Assembly (NCBI RefSeq): GCF_040358255.1
Contig: NZ_CP132938.1
Location: forward strand, 4,216,001-4,280,000
Direction: 5' to 3'
Source: Tunturibacter gelidoferens
GTDB taxonomy: Bacteria > Acidobacteriota > Terriglobia > Terriglobales > Acidobacteriaceae
Length of the DNA: 64,000 nt
Part shown: piece by piece, positions 1-8,920 of the stretch
Layout of the letters: each line of letters starts with the position of its first letter
Numbering within the stretch: position 1 is the stretch's first letter
Made by a program: the position numbers and the translations under genes
Notes under the pieces: generated by a model
Seen by the model: only the letters and a program-made list of their open reading frames with translations
The model's database searches: none
Told to the model about the DNA's origin: nothing

Positions 1-543
1 CTCCGAGATCCGAGCAGCATCAACTCCAAATCCCCGCAACAGCTCTCCCACACCAAGCGAGGTCACCCACCTCGCCTCACGCATCGACGCCAGCCGCGCC
101 AATCCTCGAATCGTAACCTCGCCCAGGTGGTCGTAGTGGTCATGCGACACCAACACCACATCCACAGGCGGCAACTCCTCCAGGCGCATCGGAGCAGCAA
201 AAAACCTCTTCGGGCCCGCCCATCGCGTCGGAGAAGCCCGCTCATCCCACATCGGGTCCATCAGCACTCGCAGCCCATCAATCTCCATCAGCATCGAGGA
301 GTGCCCCATCCAGGTCACCCGGAGCCCACTCGCAGGAGCCGCGTCATACATCGAAACATCAGTGTGGAACGGCCCCAGCGCCCTCACCGGCACCGTCTCC
401 GCTTTATTCATCAAATAATGCGGCAGCACTTTGAACATCGTACTCAACCCACCGATCACGGTAGGCACCGGATTTAAAAACCTCCGCCCCGCCTTACGCG
501 CCCGCCGCAACACCGTCCTATCGCCGGATACTAAAGTCCCCAA
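1..543 (-). CDS. MBL-fold metal-dependent hydrolase, C-terminus outside window
   Basis: The minus-strand frame reads through the window edge, so only the N-terminal part is present. It contains VTWMGHSSMLMEIDG followed by LMDPMW and then SHDHYDHLG, the HxHxDH zinc-binding signature of metallo-beta-lactamase-fold hydrolases. The pattern GHSS plus SHDHYDHL is typical of the UlaG/NAPE-PLD-like branch, which hydrolyses phosphodiester or lactone bonds; the substrate cannot be read from this fragment. The start is uncertain: a TTG at 543 has an AGGGGG tract about six bases upstream, and another TTG lies at 561. The gene follows the phosphatase on the same strand with about 20 bp between, so the two may be cotranscribed. 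Confidence 0.85.
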   Translation of the reverse strand, partial: MGTLVSGDRTVLRRARKAGRRFLNPVPTVIGGLSTMFKVLPHYLMNKAETVPVRALGPFHTDVSMYDAAPASGLRVTWMGHSSMLMEIDGLRVLMDPMWDERASPTRWAGPKRFFAAPMRLEELPPVDVVLVSHDHYDHLGEVTIRGLARLASMREARWVTSLGVGELLRGFGVDAARISE

Positions 544-563
544 ATCAAGCCCCCTGCACAATC

Positions 564-1370
564 CTAAGGCAAATAGTAAAAGGGATTCGGCAGTTTCACG
601 CTGATTTCCGCCCTGGGTTCCCCATTCAAGTCACTCCACTGGTCCCCAACGCTCATCACGATCCGATACCCCGCATCCACAATCTTCTTTCGCTCCTCAC
701 TCTTGTAAGCGACTGTAGCCATTGTCTTCTGAGGCCCCTCTCGCAGCGCGAGCCCCTTCCATCCCTTATACCCTGCAGCCTCGAGATTCTTCGCCGTAGC
801 TGCCCTCTGCTCCCCAGGCCGCCCCGTGATAAAGAAAACTTCCAACCCCGCTGCCCGAGCTTCATTGAACAACCTAAGCGTCCCCGCTATCGGCATGTCC
901 GCCTCCGGTGAGACCGCCCACTCGTTGAACGGCACCGAGATAAATCCGTAGTCCTCCCGCTTCATCTCGCAGTAGTTCGTCAGCGACGTCTCATCAATAT
1001 CCAAGACCAGCGCCAGCTTCTCGCCCACCTTCTCCGCAGCGATCAGCCTCTTCAACCCGGCCTCTGCCCGCTTAGCCTGAGCATCCAGATCCGCCCAGTA
1101 GCACCCACCCGTCCCCACGCAATCGGCGTAGTCCTCCAGCCGATATCGCGCCACCCCAAAGTTCTCCATCGGCTCTGCCGCCACCACCATCGTCGGATCT
1201 GCCGCCGCGGTCTCCCCCGTAGCCACCGCGGCCTCCACCGTAGGCCTCGGTCCTACTTGAGGCCGCAAACTGGCAACCTGCTTTCCCGCCGGCACCGCGC
1301 AAACCGGCGGTCCCATCTGCGCCAGACAAACTCCACCAGCAAGCGCCATCACACCCATGACGCGCAACAC
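564..1370 (-). CDS. HAD-superfamily acid phosphatase (class III/IIIB), exported
   Basis: About 268 residues. The catalytic HAD motif is VLDIDETSLTN, with both aspartates and the glutamate of the acid phosphatase (lipoprotein e(P4)/class B-like, subfamily IIIB) pattern; ITGRPGEQR is the second motif and GDQWSDL the acidic motif near the C-terminus. The family removes phosphate from nucleotides and other organic phosphates outside the cytoplasm. The N-terminus is hydrophobic (VMGVMALAGGVCLAQ) and looks like a signal peptide. The frame is open to an ATG at 1436 inside the upstream ligase gene, but AGGGGG at 1375-1380 favours the GTG at 1370 (or TTG at 1367), just after the ligase stop. No good lipobox is seen, so attachment as a lipoprotein is not supported. 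Confidence 0.85.
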   Translation of the reverse strand: MLRVMGVMALAGGVCLAQMGPPVCAVPAGKQVASLRPQVGPRPTVEAAVATGETAAADPTMVVAAEPMENFGVARYRLEDYADCVGTGGCYWADLDAQAKRAEAGLKRLIAAEKVGEKLALVLDIDETSLTNYCEMKREDYGFISVPFNEWAVSPEADMPIAGTLRLFNEARAAGLEVFFITGRPGEQRAATAKNLEAAGYKGWKGLALREGPQKTMATVAYKSEERKKIVDAGYRIVMSVGDQWSDLNGEPRAEISVKLPNPFYYLP

Positions 1371-1392
1371 ACCGCCCCCTAAACCATCTAAC

Positions 1393-3186
1393 TCACCCCT
1401 TCGATGCAGTCGCCTCATCCGCATAGAAATCTCCAATCTCCTTCGCGTACTTCTGCTCCACCACCCGGCGCTTCAACTTCATACTCGGAGTCAGTGTTCC
1501 ATCCTCCACGCTCCACTCCTCGGCAACCACGCTCATCCGCTTCATACTCTCAAAGTTCGCCAGGCCCATATTCACTTTATCTACGATCTCCTGGTAAGCC
1601 TTCACCACCTTCGCATCCTTCACCAGCGCCGCATGATCACCGGCGTTGATGCCCTGCCCCTTCGCCCATCCTTCAAGCGCCGCGAAGTTCGGAGAAATCA
1701 GCACACACGCAAACTTGTGCTTATCGCCCACCAGAGCCGCCTGCGCCACCAGAACATTCGCCTTCAGCTTATTCTCAATCGGCTGCGGAGCAATCAGCTT
1801 TCCTCCGCTCGTCTTCAGCAGCTCCTTCTTCCTGTCCGTAATCGACAGGTACCCATCCTTATCGATATTCCCGATATCCCCAGTCTTGAACCACCCATCC
1901 GCAGTAAATGCTTCCTTGGTCGCTTCCTCCTTCTTCCAGTACCCCACAAACACCGAAGGCCCCCGCACCTCCAGCTCGCCGTCTTCCGCAAATCGGCACT
2001 CCACATTCTTCAAAGCCTGCCCAACCGTCCCAATCCGATGCGCCTCCGGAAAGTTCAGCGCAATCACCGGCGAGGTCTCCGTCAACCCATACCCCTCAAA
2101 AATCCGGATCCCAACATCCGCGAACCACCCCGCCGAATCCATCCCAAGCGGCGCGCCGCCCGAGATGAACACCTCAGCGCTCCCGCCAAACGCCTCGCGA
2201 ATCTTCGAGTACACCAGCTTGTTCGCAATCTTCCAGCTCACCGAACCAGGCGTCGTCCCTGCCAGGATCTCCGGCCGATGTTTCTTCCCCACGCCCAACG
2301 CCCAGCGCAGTATCTTCAACTTCGCCGGCGACGCAGCCGACTTGCCCTCCACCGCCTGCCGAATCTTCTCATACACCCGCGGCACCGCAACAAACACCGT
2401 CGGCTTCACCTCCTTCATCGCCGCCGCCAGCTGGTCAAACTTCGGACAATATGCCAGCCGCGCCCCATGGCACATCATCGAGTAATCCAGATGCCGCGCC
2501 GTCACATGCGACAGCGGCAGAAAAGAGATGCAGCTATCCTTCTCAGAAAATCCCATCTTGCCCGTCGAGAAGTTCACATTGCTCGTCAGGTTTCCATGCG
2601 TCAGCATCACGCCCTTCGACTCTCCCGTTGTACCCGACGTGTAAATAATCGTCGCCAGATCCTCCGGCTTCACCGTCTTCAGCATCCCATCGAAGCCCAC
2701 ATCCCTCTGCTGCTTCGCCTTCGCCCCCTCCATCAGCGCGCCAAAGCTCTCCGCGTTCGGAAACTCTCCCGCGTCCATCACCACCACATGCTCCAGCTCG
2801 GGCAGCTCCCCCGCAGCCGACAACTTGTCATACTGGTCCTGCGACGACAGCACCGCCACCTTCGCCCCCGAGTCCCGCAACATATACCCAATCTGTTCCG
2901 GCGTCAGCGTCGGATAGAGCGGCACATCCACTGCCCCAATCGCCAGCGTAGCAAAGTCCGTCACAGGCCACTCCCACCTGTTCTCCGAAACAATCGCCAC
3001 GCGATCGCCCTTCCCCACACCCCATCCGCGAAACACATCCGCCAGCGCCCTCACCCGCCCATAAAGCTCATCAGATGTAATCGGATTCCAAACCCCATCC
3101 ACACCCTGCCCCATCATCACAGCTCGACCGCCCCGCCCCGTCGCCTGCTCCAAAACATCATTCAAAGTCACAAAATCAAACATCAT
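1393..3186 (-). CDS. Long-chain fatty acid-CoA ligase (AMP-forming)
   Basis: 597 residues with the ANL-superfamily motifs in order: YTSGTTGESKGVMLTHGN (P-loop, about residue 180), GYGLTETSPVI, TGDIGNIDKDGYLSITDR, and KELLKTSGGK with the C-terminal catalytic lysine region. Length and the DRKKELLKTSGGK form match the long-chain acyl-CoA synthetases of the FadD15/ACSL type, which adenylate a fatty acid and transfer it to CoA. The start is the ATG at 3186, preceded by GGAG at 3191-3194; a second ATG follows at 3183. The TetR regulator upstream on the same strand carries FadR-like features, which fits control by acyl-CoA. Substrate chain length is inferred from family only. Confidence 0.93.
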   Translation of the reverse strand: MMFDFVTLNDVLEQATGRGGRAVMMGQGVDGVWNPITSDELYGRVRALADVFRGWGVGKGDRVAIVSENRWEWPVTDFATLAIGAVDVPLYPTLTPEQIGYMLRDSGAKVAVLSSQDQYDKLSAAGELPELEHVVVMDAGEFPNAESFGALMEGAKAKQQRDVGFDGMLKTVKPEDLATIIYTSGTTGESKGVMLTHGNLTSNVNFSTGKMGFSEKDSCISFLPLSHVTARHLDYSMMCHGARLAYCPKFDQLAAAMKEVKPTVFVAVPRVYEKIRQAVEGKSAASPAKLKILRWALGVGKKHRPEILAGTTPGSVSWKIANKLVYSKIREAFGGSAEVFISGGAPLGMDSAGWFADVGIRIFEGYGLTETSPVIALNFPEAHRIGTVGQALKNVECRFAEDGELEVRGPSVFVGYWKKEEATKEAFTADGWFKTGDIGNIDKDGYLSITDRKKELLKTSGGKLIAPQPIENKLKANVLVAQAALVGDKHKFACVLISPNFAALEGWAKGQGINAGDHAALVKDAKVVKAYQEIVDKVNMGLANFESMKRMSVVAEEWSVEDGTLTPSMKLKRRVVEQKYAKEIGDFYADEATASKG

Positions 3187-3203
3187 TCATCTCCAAATCT
3201 CTT

Positions 3204-3265
3204 TTGTTGTCATTCCGCAACGCATTTATTGTTGTCATTCCGCAGCGCAGCGGAGGAATCTGCTT
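3204..3265. repeat. GTCATTCC palindromic intergenic repeat, one partial and one full copy
   Basis: TTGTTGTCATTCCGCA occurs at 3204-3219 and again at 3229-3244, 25 bp apart. The second copy continues into GCGGAGGAATCTGC and can fold (ATTCC pairing with GGAAT). It matches the style of the elements at 15395 and 31271. It lies between the ligase and its regulator and is probably a REP-like dispersed hairpin. Confidence 0.6.
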
Positions 3266-3305
3266 TTGCGACCCTTTCCCAAATCACCACAACCATGACA
3301 GGTGT

Positions 3306-3899
3306 TCACTTCGTCTGAATCCCACTCAGCAGCACATCCATAACCTGCGCCGCAGTCGCCTTCGAATCATAGACCCGTCCCGTAAACACAGCAGAACTCA
3401 GCAGCTCATCAATCGCCCCGAACATGCAGTGAGCCACCACGCCGTCGGACACATCCCTCCGGAAGATACCCTCCTGCTGCCCCCGCCGCACCACCTCGCG
3501 CACCACCTGGATGTACTTCACGAGATGATGATGCGAAAACTCCGCGATAAACTTCGCGCTCTGCCTCACCTCGGTCTGCATCAGCACCGCCATGCTACGA
3601 TTCACCGCATGGCTCTCCAGGTGAACCTGCGCGATGTACTCCAGCTGCTCCCGCGGCCCATGCAGCGTCTTGAACTCCTCCTCCACCTGCCGATGAAACT
3701 TGTCGAAGGTCGAGTCGATCGCCGTCCGCAGCACGTCATCCTTACTCTTGAAGTAGAGATAGATCGTCCCATCCGCCACCCCGGCGCGCTTCGCAATCGC
3801 ACTTACCGGCGAACTGAAATAACCGTGCTCGGCGATGACCTCCACCGCCGCATCCAGAATGCGTTGATATTTTTCGCTTCCGGGTCCCGTTGCCGGCAC
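3306..3899 (-). CDS. TetR/AcrR-family regulator, FadR-like
   Basis: The N-terminal helix-turn-helix (KYQRILDAAVEVIAEHGY, then GVADGTIYLYFKSKDDVL) is a textbook TetR DNA-binding domain, followed by an all-helical ligand domain. GTIYLYFKSKDDVL and the neighbouring acyl-CoA ligase resemble the Bacillus FadR (TetR type) group, which senses long-chain acyl-CoA and represses fatty-acid degradation; that role is inference. The frame is open to an ATG at 4028, but this ATG lies inside a 20-bp palindrome that looks like an operator. The GTG at 3899 has AAGG five bases upstream and gives a normal length of about 198 residues, so I prefer it. The longer form would add 43 residues of no recognisable domain. 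Confidence 0.88.
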   Translation of the reverse strand: MPATGPGSEKYQRILDAAVEVIAEHGYFSSPVSAIAKRAGVADGTIYLYFKSKDDVLRTAIDSTFDKFHRQVEEEFKTLHGPREQLEYIAQVHLESHAVNRSMAVLMQTEVRQSAKFIAEFSHHHLVKYIQVVREVVRRGQQEGIFRRDVSDGVVAHCMFGAIDELLSSAVFTGRVYDSKATAAQVMDVLLSGIQTK

Positions 3900-3986
3900 A
3901 TCTGCCTTAATCGAATCAGGCCTCGTCTTCTTCGCTAATCGTTTCAGTCCAGGCCTCAAACCGGAAATCTCCGGTGCCGCCACTCT

Positions 3987-4043
3987 AATGAATCCACACG
4001 ACTTTGCCAAGAATGAATTACGATTCATTCCTCCAAAATGAAT
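3987..4043. promoter_or_regulatory. Cluster of AATGAAT half-sites, likely operator of the TetR gene
   Basis: Four copies of AATGAAT: plus strand at 3987-3993, 4012-4018 and 4037-4043, minus strand at 4023-4029. The middle two form the perfect palindrome GAATGAATTACGATTCATTC at 4011-4030. The half-site GAATGA/TCATTC is the same as in operators of Bacillus TetR-type FadR, though the spacing here is 8 rather than 4 bases. Autoregulation is inferred. Confidence 0.5.
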
Positions 4044-4121
4044 CTTTATGCAATCCCTGTCTCACGGAAGTGCATCGCCGAACACATCTACGGCGTAGCC
4101 GCAATCTAACCAGTCGTCCTC

Positions 4122-4169
4122 TCAGGCTGCTGCGGCGCGCCATCCCAACGCCACACCACAGCAGCCTGA
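4122..4169 (-). terminator. Hairpin downstream of gltB, possible terminator
   Basis: TCAGGCTGCTG at 4122-4132 pairs perfectly with CAGCAGCCTGA at 4159-4169 across a 26-base loop, eight bases beyond the gltB stop. There is no T-run on the minus strand after it, so this may be a mRNA-stabilising stem or a Rho-assisted end rather than an intrinsic terminator. Confidence 0.4.
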
Positions 4170-4176
4170 TCAGCGT

Positions 4177-7100
4177 CTAAGCCTGGGGACGCGGAGTCAA
4201 CCGAATGAACTCCGCAGCCCGCGCAGGCCAATCCGCCAGCATCGCCTGCCCCAGCCCGCTCCCTGACTCCTTCACATGCTCCGCAATCAACGCCCGCAGA
4301 CTCTCCTGCGCTTCAGCGCCAACGACATCAAACGGCTCCGCATCAATGAACTCCGGGTGATACCTCAGCCCCGACACGAAGGAACCATCCGCATCCAAAA
4401 CCCACGCCAGGCCCCCCGTCATCCCAGCGCCAAAGTTAATGCCAACCCTGCCAAGAATCGCCACCACACCACCAGTCATGTACTCGCACCCATGGTCACC
4501 CACCCCCTCGACAACGGCAATCGCGCCCGAGTTGCGAACCGCAAACCGCTCTCCAGCACGTCCTGCTGCAAACAACCGCCCGGACGTCGCGCCATAGAGA
4601 GCGACGTTGCCAAGAATCACATGCTTCCCGCTGTCCTTCGCCGCCAGACCACGCGCTCGAATCACGAGCTCGCCACCCGACAGGCCCTTCCCGACGAAAT
4701 CGTTCGCCTGTCCATCGAGTACCAGCTTCATCCCATCCACCGTGAACGCGCCAAACGACTGTCCAGCCGTTCCCGTCAGGTTGAACGTAATATCCGCCGC
4801 AAGCTCTCCCTGCGCTCGACGCAGCGCCAGCTCTCCCGCCAACCGAGAACCCACCGCACGATCAGAGTTAGCAATCTTCGAGTCCACAACAAAAGGCTCT
4901 CCAGCATCCGTCGCCGTCATCGCCGGCCCAACCCAGGGCTCATCGAGCGGTGGCCCCGCCACCGGCTGCGTATTCCGCACGCCCATAAACCGGCTCGGCC
5001 CATCCGACACCTTCGCCAACATCGGCTGCAGATCAAGATTCCCATCGAACCGAACCTGCTCCAACAGATCCGAGCGCCCAATCGCCGCCTCCATCGAAGG
5101 AAGTCCATACCGAGCTAACAGATGCTGCAGATCCCCCGAAAGCTGCTCGAAGAACCGCACCACATGCTCCGGCTTTCCACGGAACTTCGCCCGCAGCTCC
5201 GGCTTCTGTGTCGCAATCCCCGTCGGACAAGTATTCAAATGACACTGCCGCGCCATGTCGCAGCCCAGCACCACCAGCACCGCCGTCCCGAACGCATACT
5301 CATCCGCGCCCAGCAGCGCCGCAATCAAAATATCCCGCGCCGTAGCCAGCCCGCCGTCGGTGCGCAGCCTCACGCGTCCGCGCATGCCGTTCTGCATCAG
5401 CACCTGCTGCGCCTCAGCAAGCCCCAGCTCCCACGGATTCCCCGCATACTTGATGCTCGAAAGCGCAGCCGCACCAGTCCCGCCAGTGTTCCCAGCGATC
5501 ACGATGTAATCCGCATAAGCCTTCGCCACACCAGCAGCCACCGTACCCACGCCACAACCCGACACCAGCTTCACCCCAATCGCAGCCTTCGGGTTCACGC
5601 GCTTCAAGTCATAGATCAGCTGCGCCAAGTCCTCGATCGAGTAAATATCATGGTGCGGCGGCGGCGAGATCAGCGCCACTCCCGGCTGCGCATGACGCAA
5701 CCGCGCAATCAGCCCGCTCACCTTGTGCCCAGGCAACTGTCCACCCTCGCCTGGCTTCGCACCCTGCGCCACCTTGATCTCAATCTCCTCCGCATGCACG
5801 AGATACTCCGCCGTCACGCCAAACCGTCCCGACGCAATTTGCTTGATCTTGTTGTTCAGCGACACATGCACCGCGGGCGCTTCCACTGCGGCCTCGGCCA
5901 CCGCCGCTCCTCCACCCGACCGCGCAGCAAGGCTCATCCCTCCGCCTGCATCGACCCTCTCCGCGCCCTCAGGATGCACCCGATAAACCGCAGAATCCTC
6001 CCCACCCTCGCCAGTATTCGACCGGCCGCCCAGCATATTCATCGCAGCCGTAATCGTCTGGTGAGCCTCCGGGCTCAAAGACCCTAGCGACATCGCACTA
6101 GCCACAAACCGCTTGCACAGACTCGCAGGCGTCTCCACATCACTCAACGCCAGCTCAGGCCCCGCCGGACGAATCTCCAACAGATCCCGCAACACCGCAG
6201 GATCACGCGCAATTACATCCCGCGTATAGATCGCAAATGCACCCGCGGGGTCCGTAGGCTGCGGAACATTCCGCGCACTCCCCACCACCGACTGCAACGC
6301 CTTCACCGTAGGCGGCTGCCACGCATGCGGCTCCGAAACATCAGCCTTCCGGAATCGCACCCACCCATAGTCCGGCAGCTCTGCCGAAGCTGCAGCCACA
6401 GACTCACCCGGAGTCCACGTCTGTCGCAGCTGCCGCTCCACCTCCGCAAATCCGACACCGGACAACGGAGCCGGCGTCCCAAAGAAGCATCGCGCCACCA
6501 CACTCGAGTGCAACCCGAGAATGTCGAACAGATGGGCCCCACGGTAGCTGTCCACCACCGAGATCCCCATCTTCGACATCACCTTCGCCAGCCCGGCATC
6601 GAGCGACTTCATCATCTTCCGCTCAGCATCCGCCGCGTCAGTACCCGCAGGCGCAAGACTCCTGCCCGTCTCCAGTGCAAGCCACGGACAGACTGCTCCA
6701 GCGCCATAACCAATCAGCACCGCAGCATGATGAATATCCCTGCAGTCTCCCGCCTCAACAGCAAGCCCAGCGAGCGTACGCAACCCCGCATCCACCAGCG
6801 CATGATGTACCGCACCCGTAGCCATCGCCATCGGAATCGGCAGCCTCTCCGCACTCGCACTGCGATCAGACAGCAGCAGAATACGAGCCCCCTCCCGCAC
6901 CAGCTTGATCGCCTGCATGCACAGCTCGTCGATCCCCTGCGTCAGCGTTTTCTCCGCACCAAACACCGCCTGCAACTCCGCAAGCTTCAACTCTTCCCGA
7001 TGCGGATACTCACCCTTCCGCAGCGCCTCCACCTGCCCCAGCGTCAGAAACGGAGAAGGCAGCGAAACTCCGGGCAGCGGCGCATTTTTATCCAGCATGT

Positions 7101-8721
7101 GAGGCCACGGCCCAAGCCGCGTATGCAGCGACACCACGCAGGACTCGCGCAGCGAATCAATCGGCGGATTGGTCACCTGCGCAAACCTCTGTCGAAAGTA
7201 CGCATATATCGGACGCGGCGACCGGGCAAGAAACGCCAGCGGCGTATCGTCCCCCATCGAATACACAGCGTCCTTCCCCTCCAGCGCCATCGGCTGCAGA
7301 ATCATCTTCACGTCTTCACGCGTATAGCCAAACCCACGCTGCACCGCAGCCAGCGCTGCCAAATCCACCACTGGCGCCTCAGCCGCAATCAGAGGACTAT
7401 CTTCCACCAGCTTGGCGTACGTCGCTCCCACGTCGAACAGCTCCAGCAGCTCCTCATCCTCATAAACCTTGTGCTTCTCCAGATCCACCAGAAGCATCTG
7501 CCCCGGCCCCAGCCGTCCGCTATGCGTCACCTCTTCCGGATCGAGATCCACCAACCCCGCCTCCGACCCAGCAACCACCAGCCCCGCGCTCGTAATCGCA
7601 AATCGACAAGGCCGCAGCCCATTCCGATCCAACGCCGCACCCACAACACGCCCATCGCTGAACGCAAGCGCAGCCGGACCATCCCACGGCTCCGCGCAAT
7701 CCGTGTGGTACCTCAAAAAAGAAGATTCATGATGCCCATCGGTCGCTGGCGGCAGCAGCATACGAACCGCCTCAGCCAGCGTCCTGCCATTCTGCGACAG
7801 CAGCTCCACCGCCTCGTCCAGACTCGTAGAGTCGGTCCCATCCTTCGTCAGCACCGGCTTGCACTCCACCGGCAGCGTCGAGTCGCGAGCATCCATCCGC
7901 GCCCGGTTTCCCCATACCGTATTGATCTCGCCGTTGTGCCCCAGCTTCCGCCCCGGTTGCGCGCGATGCCACGTCGGCAGCGTATTCGTCGCATAGCGCT
8001 GATGAAATACCGCGAACGGCGTAACGTAATCTTCCGAATCCAGATCCGGATAAAAATCCCGCAGGAAAACTCCCGTACACATCGCCTTATAAACAATCGT
8101 CTGTGACGATAGCGAGCATACGTACCCCGTAACGTCGCCCTGCTCATGCGCCCGCTCAAACTGCTTCCGCGCCAGATACAGCCGCCGCTCCATCGTCTCC
8201 GGCTCTGCATCTACACCGTCGACAATCAGCACCTGCCGAATCTTCGGCATCGTCTCCAGCGCCGTCTCCCCTAGGAACTCCGTCCGCACCGGAACATCGC
8301 GCCAACAAAGAATCTCGAAGTCATGCGAGAGCAGGCACCGTCCCAGGACCTCCTCGGCACGCGTCTCCGCTACCGGAATCAACAGCATCCCCACACCCAG
8401 CAGCTGCTTGTCGCCAATTTTGTTGTCGGTCGAGAGGTTCGCAGCCTTCACCAGCAGCGACCGCGGAACCGCGGTCATCACGCCCACTCCGTCGCTGCTC
8501 TTGCCATCAGCCGCCGTCGCCCCACGATGAGCCAGCCTGCCCAGCGCCGTCAGCGCCTGCTCCAGAATTACATGCGAAGGCAAAGCCTCTACCGAAGCCA
8601 CAAATCCCACGCCACACGAGTCGTGGTCAAAACGCTCGTCAACTAATGACGGCGAAACCGAGGAAGACACACCCGCATCTCGGCGAGTTGGGTTCAAACT
8701 AGCTGCCAGGGACCGTTCCAT
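4177..8721 (-). CDS. gltB: Glutamate synthase (GOGAT) large subunit
   Basis: 1514 residues, normal for the large subunit. It makes two glutamates from glutamine and 2-oxoglutarate. Domains in order: N-terminal Ntn-type glutaminase with the nucleophile cysteine in HDSCGVGF (residue 36, implying cleavage of a propeptide), a central linker, the FMN-binding synthase barrel with the [3Fe-4S] motif CHLNTCPTGIATQ, and the C-terminal GXGXG beta-helix (GNVALYGATSGRLF). No gltD lies in the window. The gene diverges from argR, with paired ARG boxes between them. In E. coli ArgR takes part in gltBDF control, so shared control of glutamate and arginine synthesis is plausible. The ribosome site before the ATG at 8721 is weak. 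Confidence 0.97.
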   Translation of the reverse strand: MERSLAASLNPTRRDAGVSSSVSPSLVDERFDHDSCGVGFVASVEALPSHVILEQALTALGRLAHRGATAADGKSSDGVGVMTAVPRSLLVKAANLSTDNKIGDKQLLGVGMLLIPVAETRAEEVLGRCLLSHDFEILCWRDVPVRTEFLGETALETMPKIRQVLIVDGVDAEPETMERRLYLARKQFERAHEQGDVTGYVCSLSSQTIVYKAMCTGVFLRDFYPDLDSEDYVTPFAVFHQRYATNTLPTWHRAQPGRKLGHNGEINTVWGNRARMDARDSTLPVECKPVLTKDGTDSTSLDEAVELLSQNGRTLAEAVRMLLPPATDGHHESSFLRYHTDCAEPWDGPAALAFSDGRVVGAALDRNGLRPCRFAITSAGLVVAGSEAGLVDLDPEEVTHSGRLGPGQMLLVDLEKHKVYEDEELLELFDVGATYAKLVEDSPLIAAEAPVVDLAALAAVQRGFGYTREDVKMILQPMALEGKDAVYSMGDDTPLAFLARSPRPIYAYFRQRFAQVTNPPIDSLRESCVVSLHTRLGPWPHMLDKNAPLPGVSLPSPFLTLGQVEALRKGEYPHREELKLAELQAVFGAEKTLTQGIDELCMQAIKLVREGARILLLSDRSASAERLPIPMAMATGAVHHALVDAGLRTLAGLAVEAGDCRDIHHAAVLIGYGAGAVCPWLALETGRSLAPAGTDAADAERKMMKSLDAGLAKVMSKMGISVVDSYRGAHLFDILGLHSSVVARCFFGTPAPLSGVGFAEVERQLRQTWTPGESVAAASAELPDYGWVRFRKADVSEPHAWQPPTVKALQSVVGSARNVPQPTDPAGAFAIYTRDVIARDPAVLRDLLEIRPAGPELALSDVETPASLCKRFVASAMSLGSLSPEAHQTITAAMNMLGGRSNTGEGGEDSAVYRVHPEGAERVDAGGGMSLAARSGGGAAVAEAAVEAPAVHVSLNNKIKQIASGRFGVTAEYLVHAEEIEIKVAQGAKPGEGGQLPGHKVSGLIARLRHAQPGVALISPPPHHDIYSIEDLAQLIYDLKRVNPKAAIGVKLVSGCGVGTVAAGVAKAYADYIVIAGNTGGTGAAALSSIKYAGNPWELGLAEAQQVLMQNGMRGRVRLRTDGGLATARDILIAALLGADEYAFGTAVLVVLGCDMARQCHLNTCPTGIATQKPELRAKFRGKPEHVVRFFEQLSGDLQHLLARYGLPSMEAAIGRSDLLEQVRFDGNLDLQPMLAKVSDGPSRFMGVRNTQPVAGPPLDEPWVGPAMTATDAGEPFVVDSKIANSDRAVGSRLAGELALRRAQGELAADITFNLTGTAGQSFGAFTVDGMKLVLDGQANDFVGKGLSGGELVIRARGLAAKDSGKHVILGNVALYGATSGRLFAAGRAGERFAVRNSGAIAVVEGVGDHGCEYMTGGVVAILGRVGINFGAGMTGGLAWVLDADGSFVSGLRYHPEFIDAEPFDVVGAEAQESLRALIAEHVKESGSGLGQAMLADWPARAAEFIRLTPRPQA

Positions 8722-8815
8722 GCTTCACTATACGTCGCACCCGGCACCAAAATCCCGGCTACAACCCTTCCTTTTTTGTGGAGCGCTCGTCAACGAAAAA
8801 GAAGACGAAGCAACG

Positions 8816-8833
8816 TGTGTATAAATATACACA
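8816..8833. promoter_or_regulatory. ARG box 1 (ArgR operator)
   Basis: TGTGTATAAATATACACA, an 18-bp near-palindrome with symmetric arms TGTGTAT/ATACACA, matches the form of ARG boxes. It lies 95 bp upstream of gltB and, with box 2, 3 bp away, makes the two-box operator expected for an ArgR hexamer. Confidence 0.82.
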
Positions 8834-8836
8834 GAT

Positions 8837-8854
8837 AATGTATATTTATACAGA
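8837..8854. promoter_or_regulatory. ARG box 2 (ArgR operator) over the argR promoter
   Basis: Contains TGTATATTTATACA at 8839-8852, the exact reverse complement of the core of box 1 (TGTATAAATATACA, 8818-8831). The 18-bp boxes are separated by 3 bp (8834-8836) and their centres are 21 bp apart, two helical turns. A possible -10 element TATAAC at 8862-8867 would place this box over the -35 region of the argR promoter, consistent with repression. Confidence 0.82.
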
Positions 8855-8920
8855 TGGGCTCTATAACAAATTGAGCCACAATTGACGACTTAACTACGCG
8901 AACACAGGTACAACAAACTC

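Noticed and set aside
1357-3318. 653-codon plus-strand open frame opposite the acyl-CoA ligase
   Set aside because: It mirrors the ligase codons, is full of Arg/His/Pro/Leu without any domain, and has no ribosome site. High GC at third positions opens such frames; similar ones at 6325-8106, 51527-52954, 12458-13576 and 56903-58660 were dropped for the same reason.
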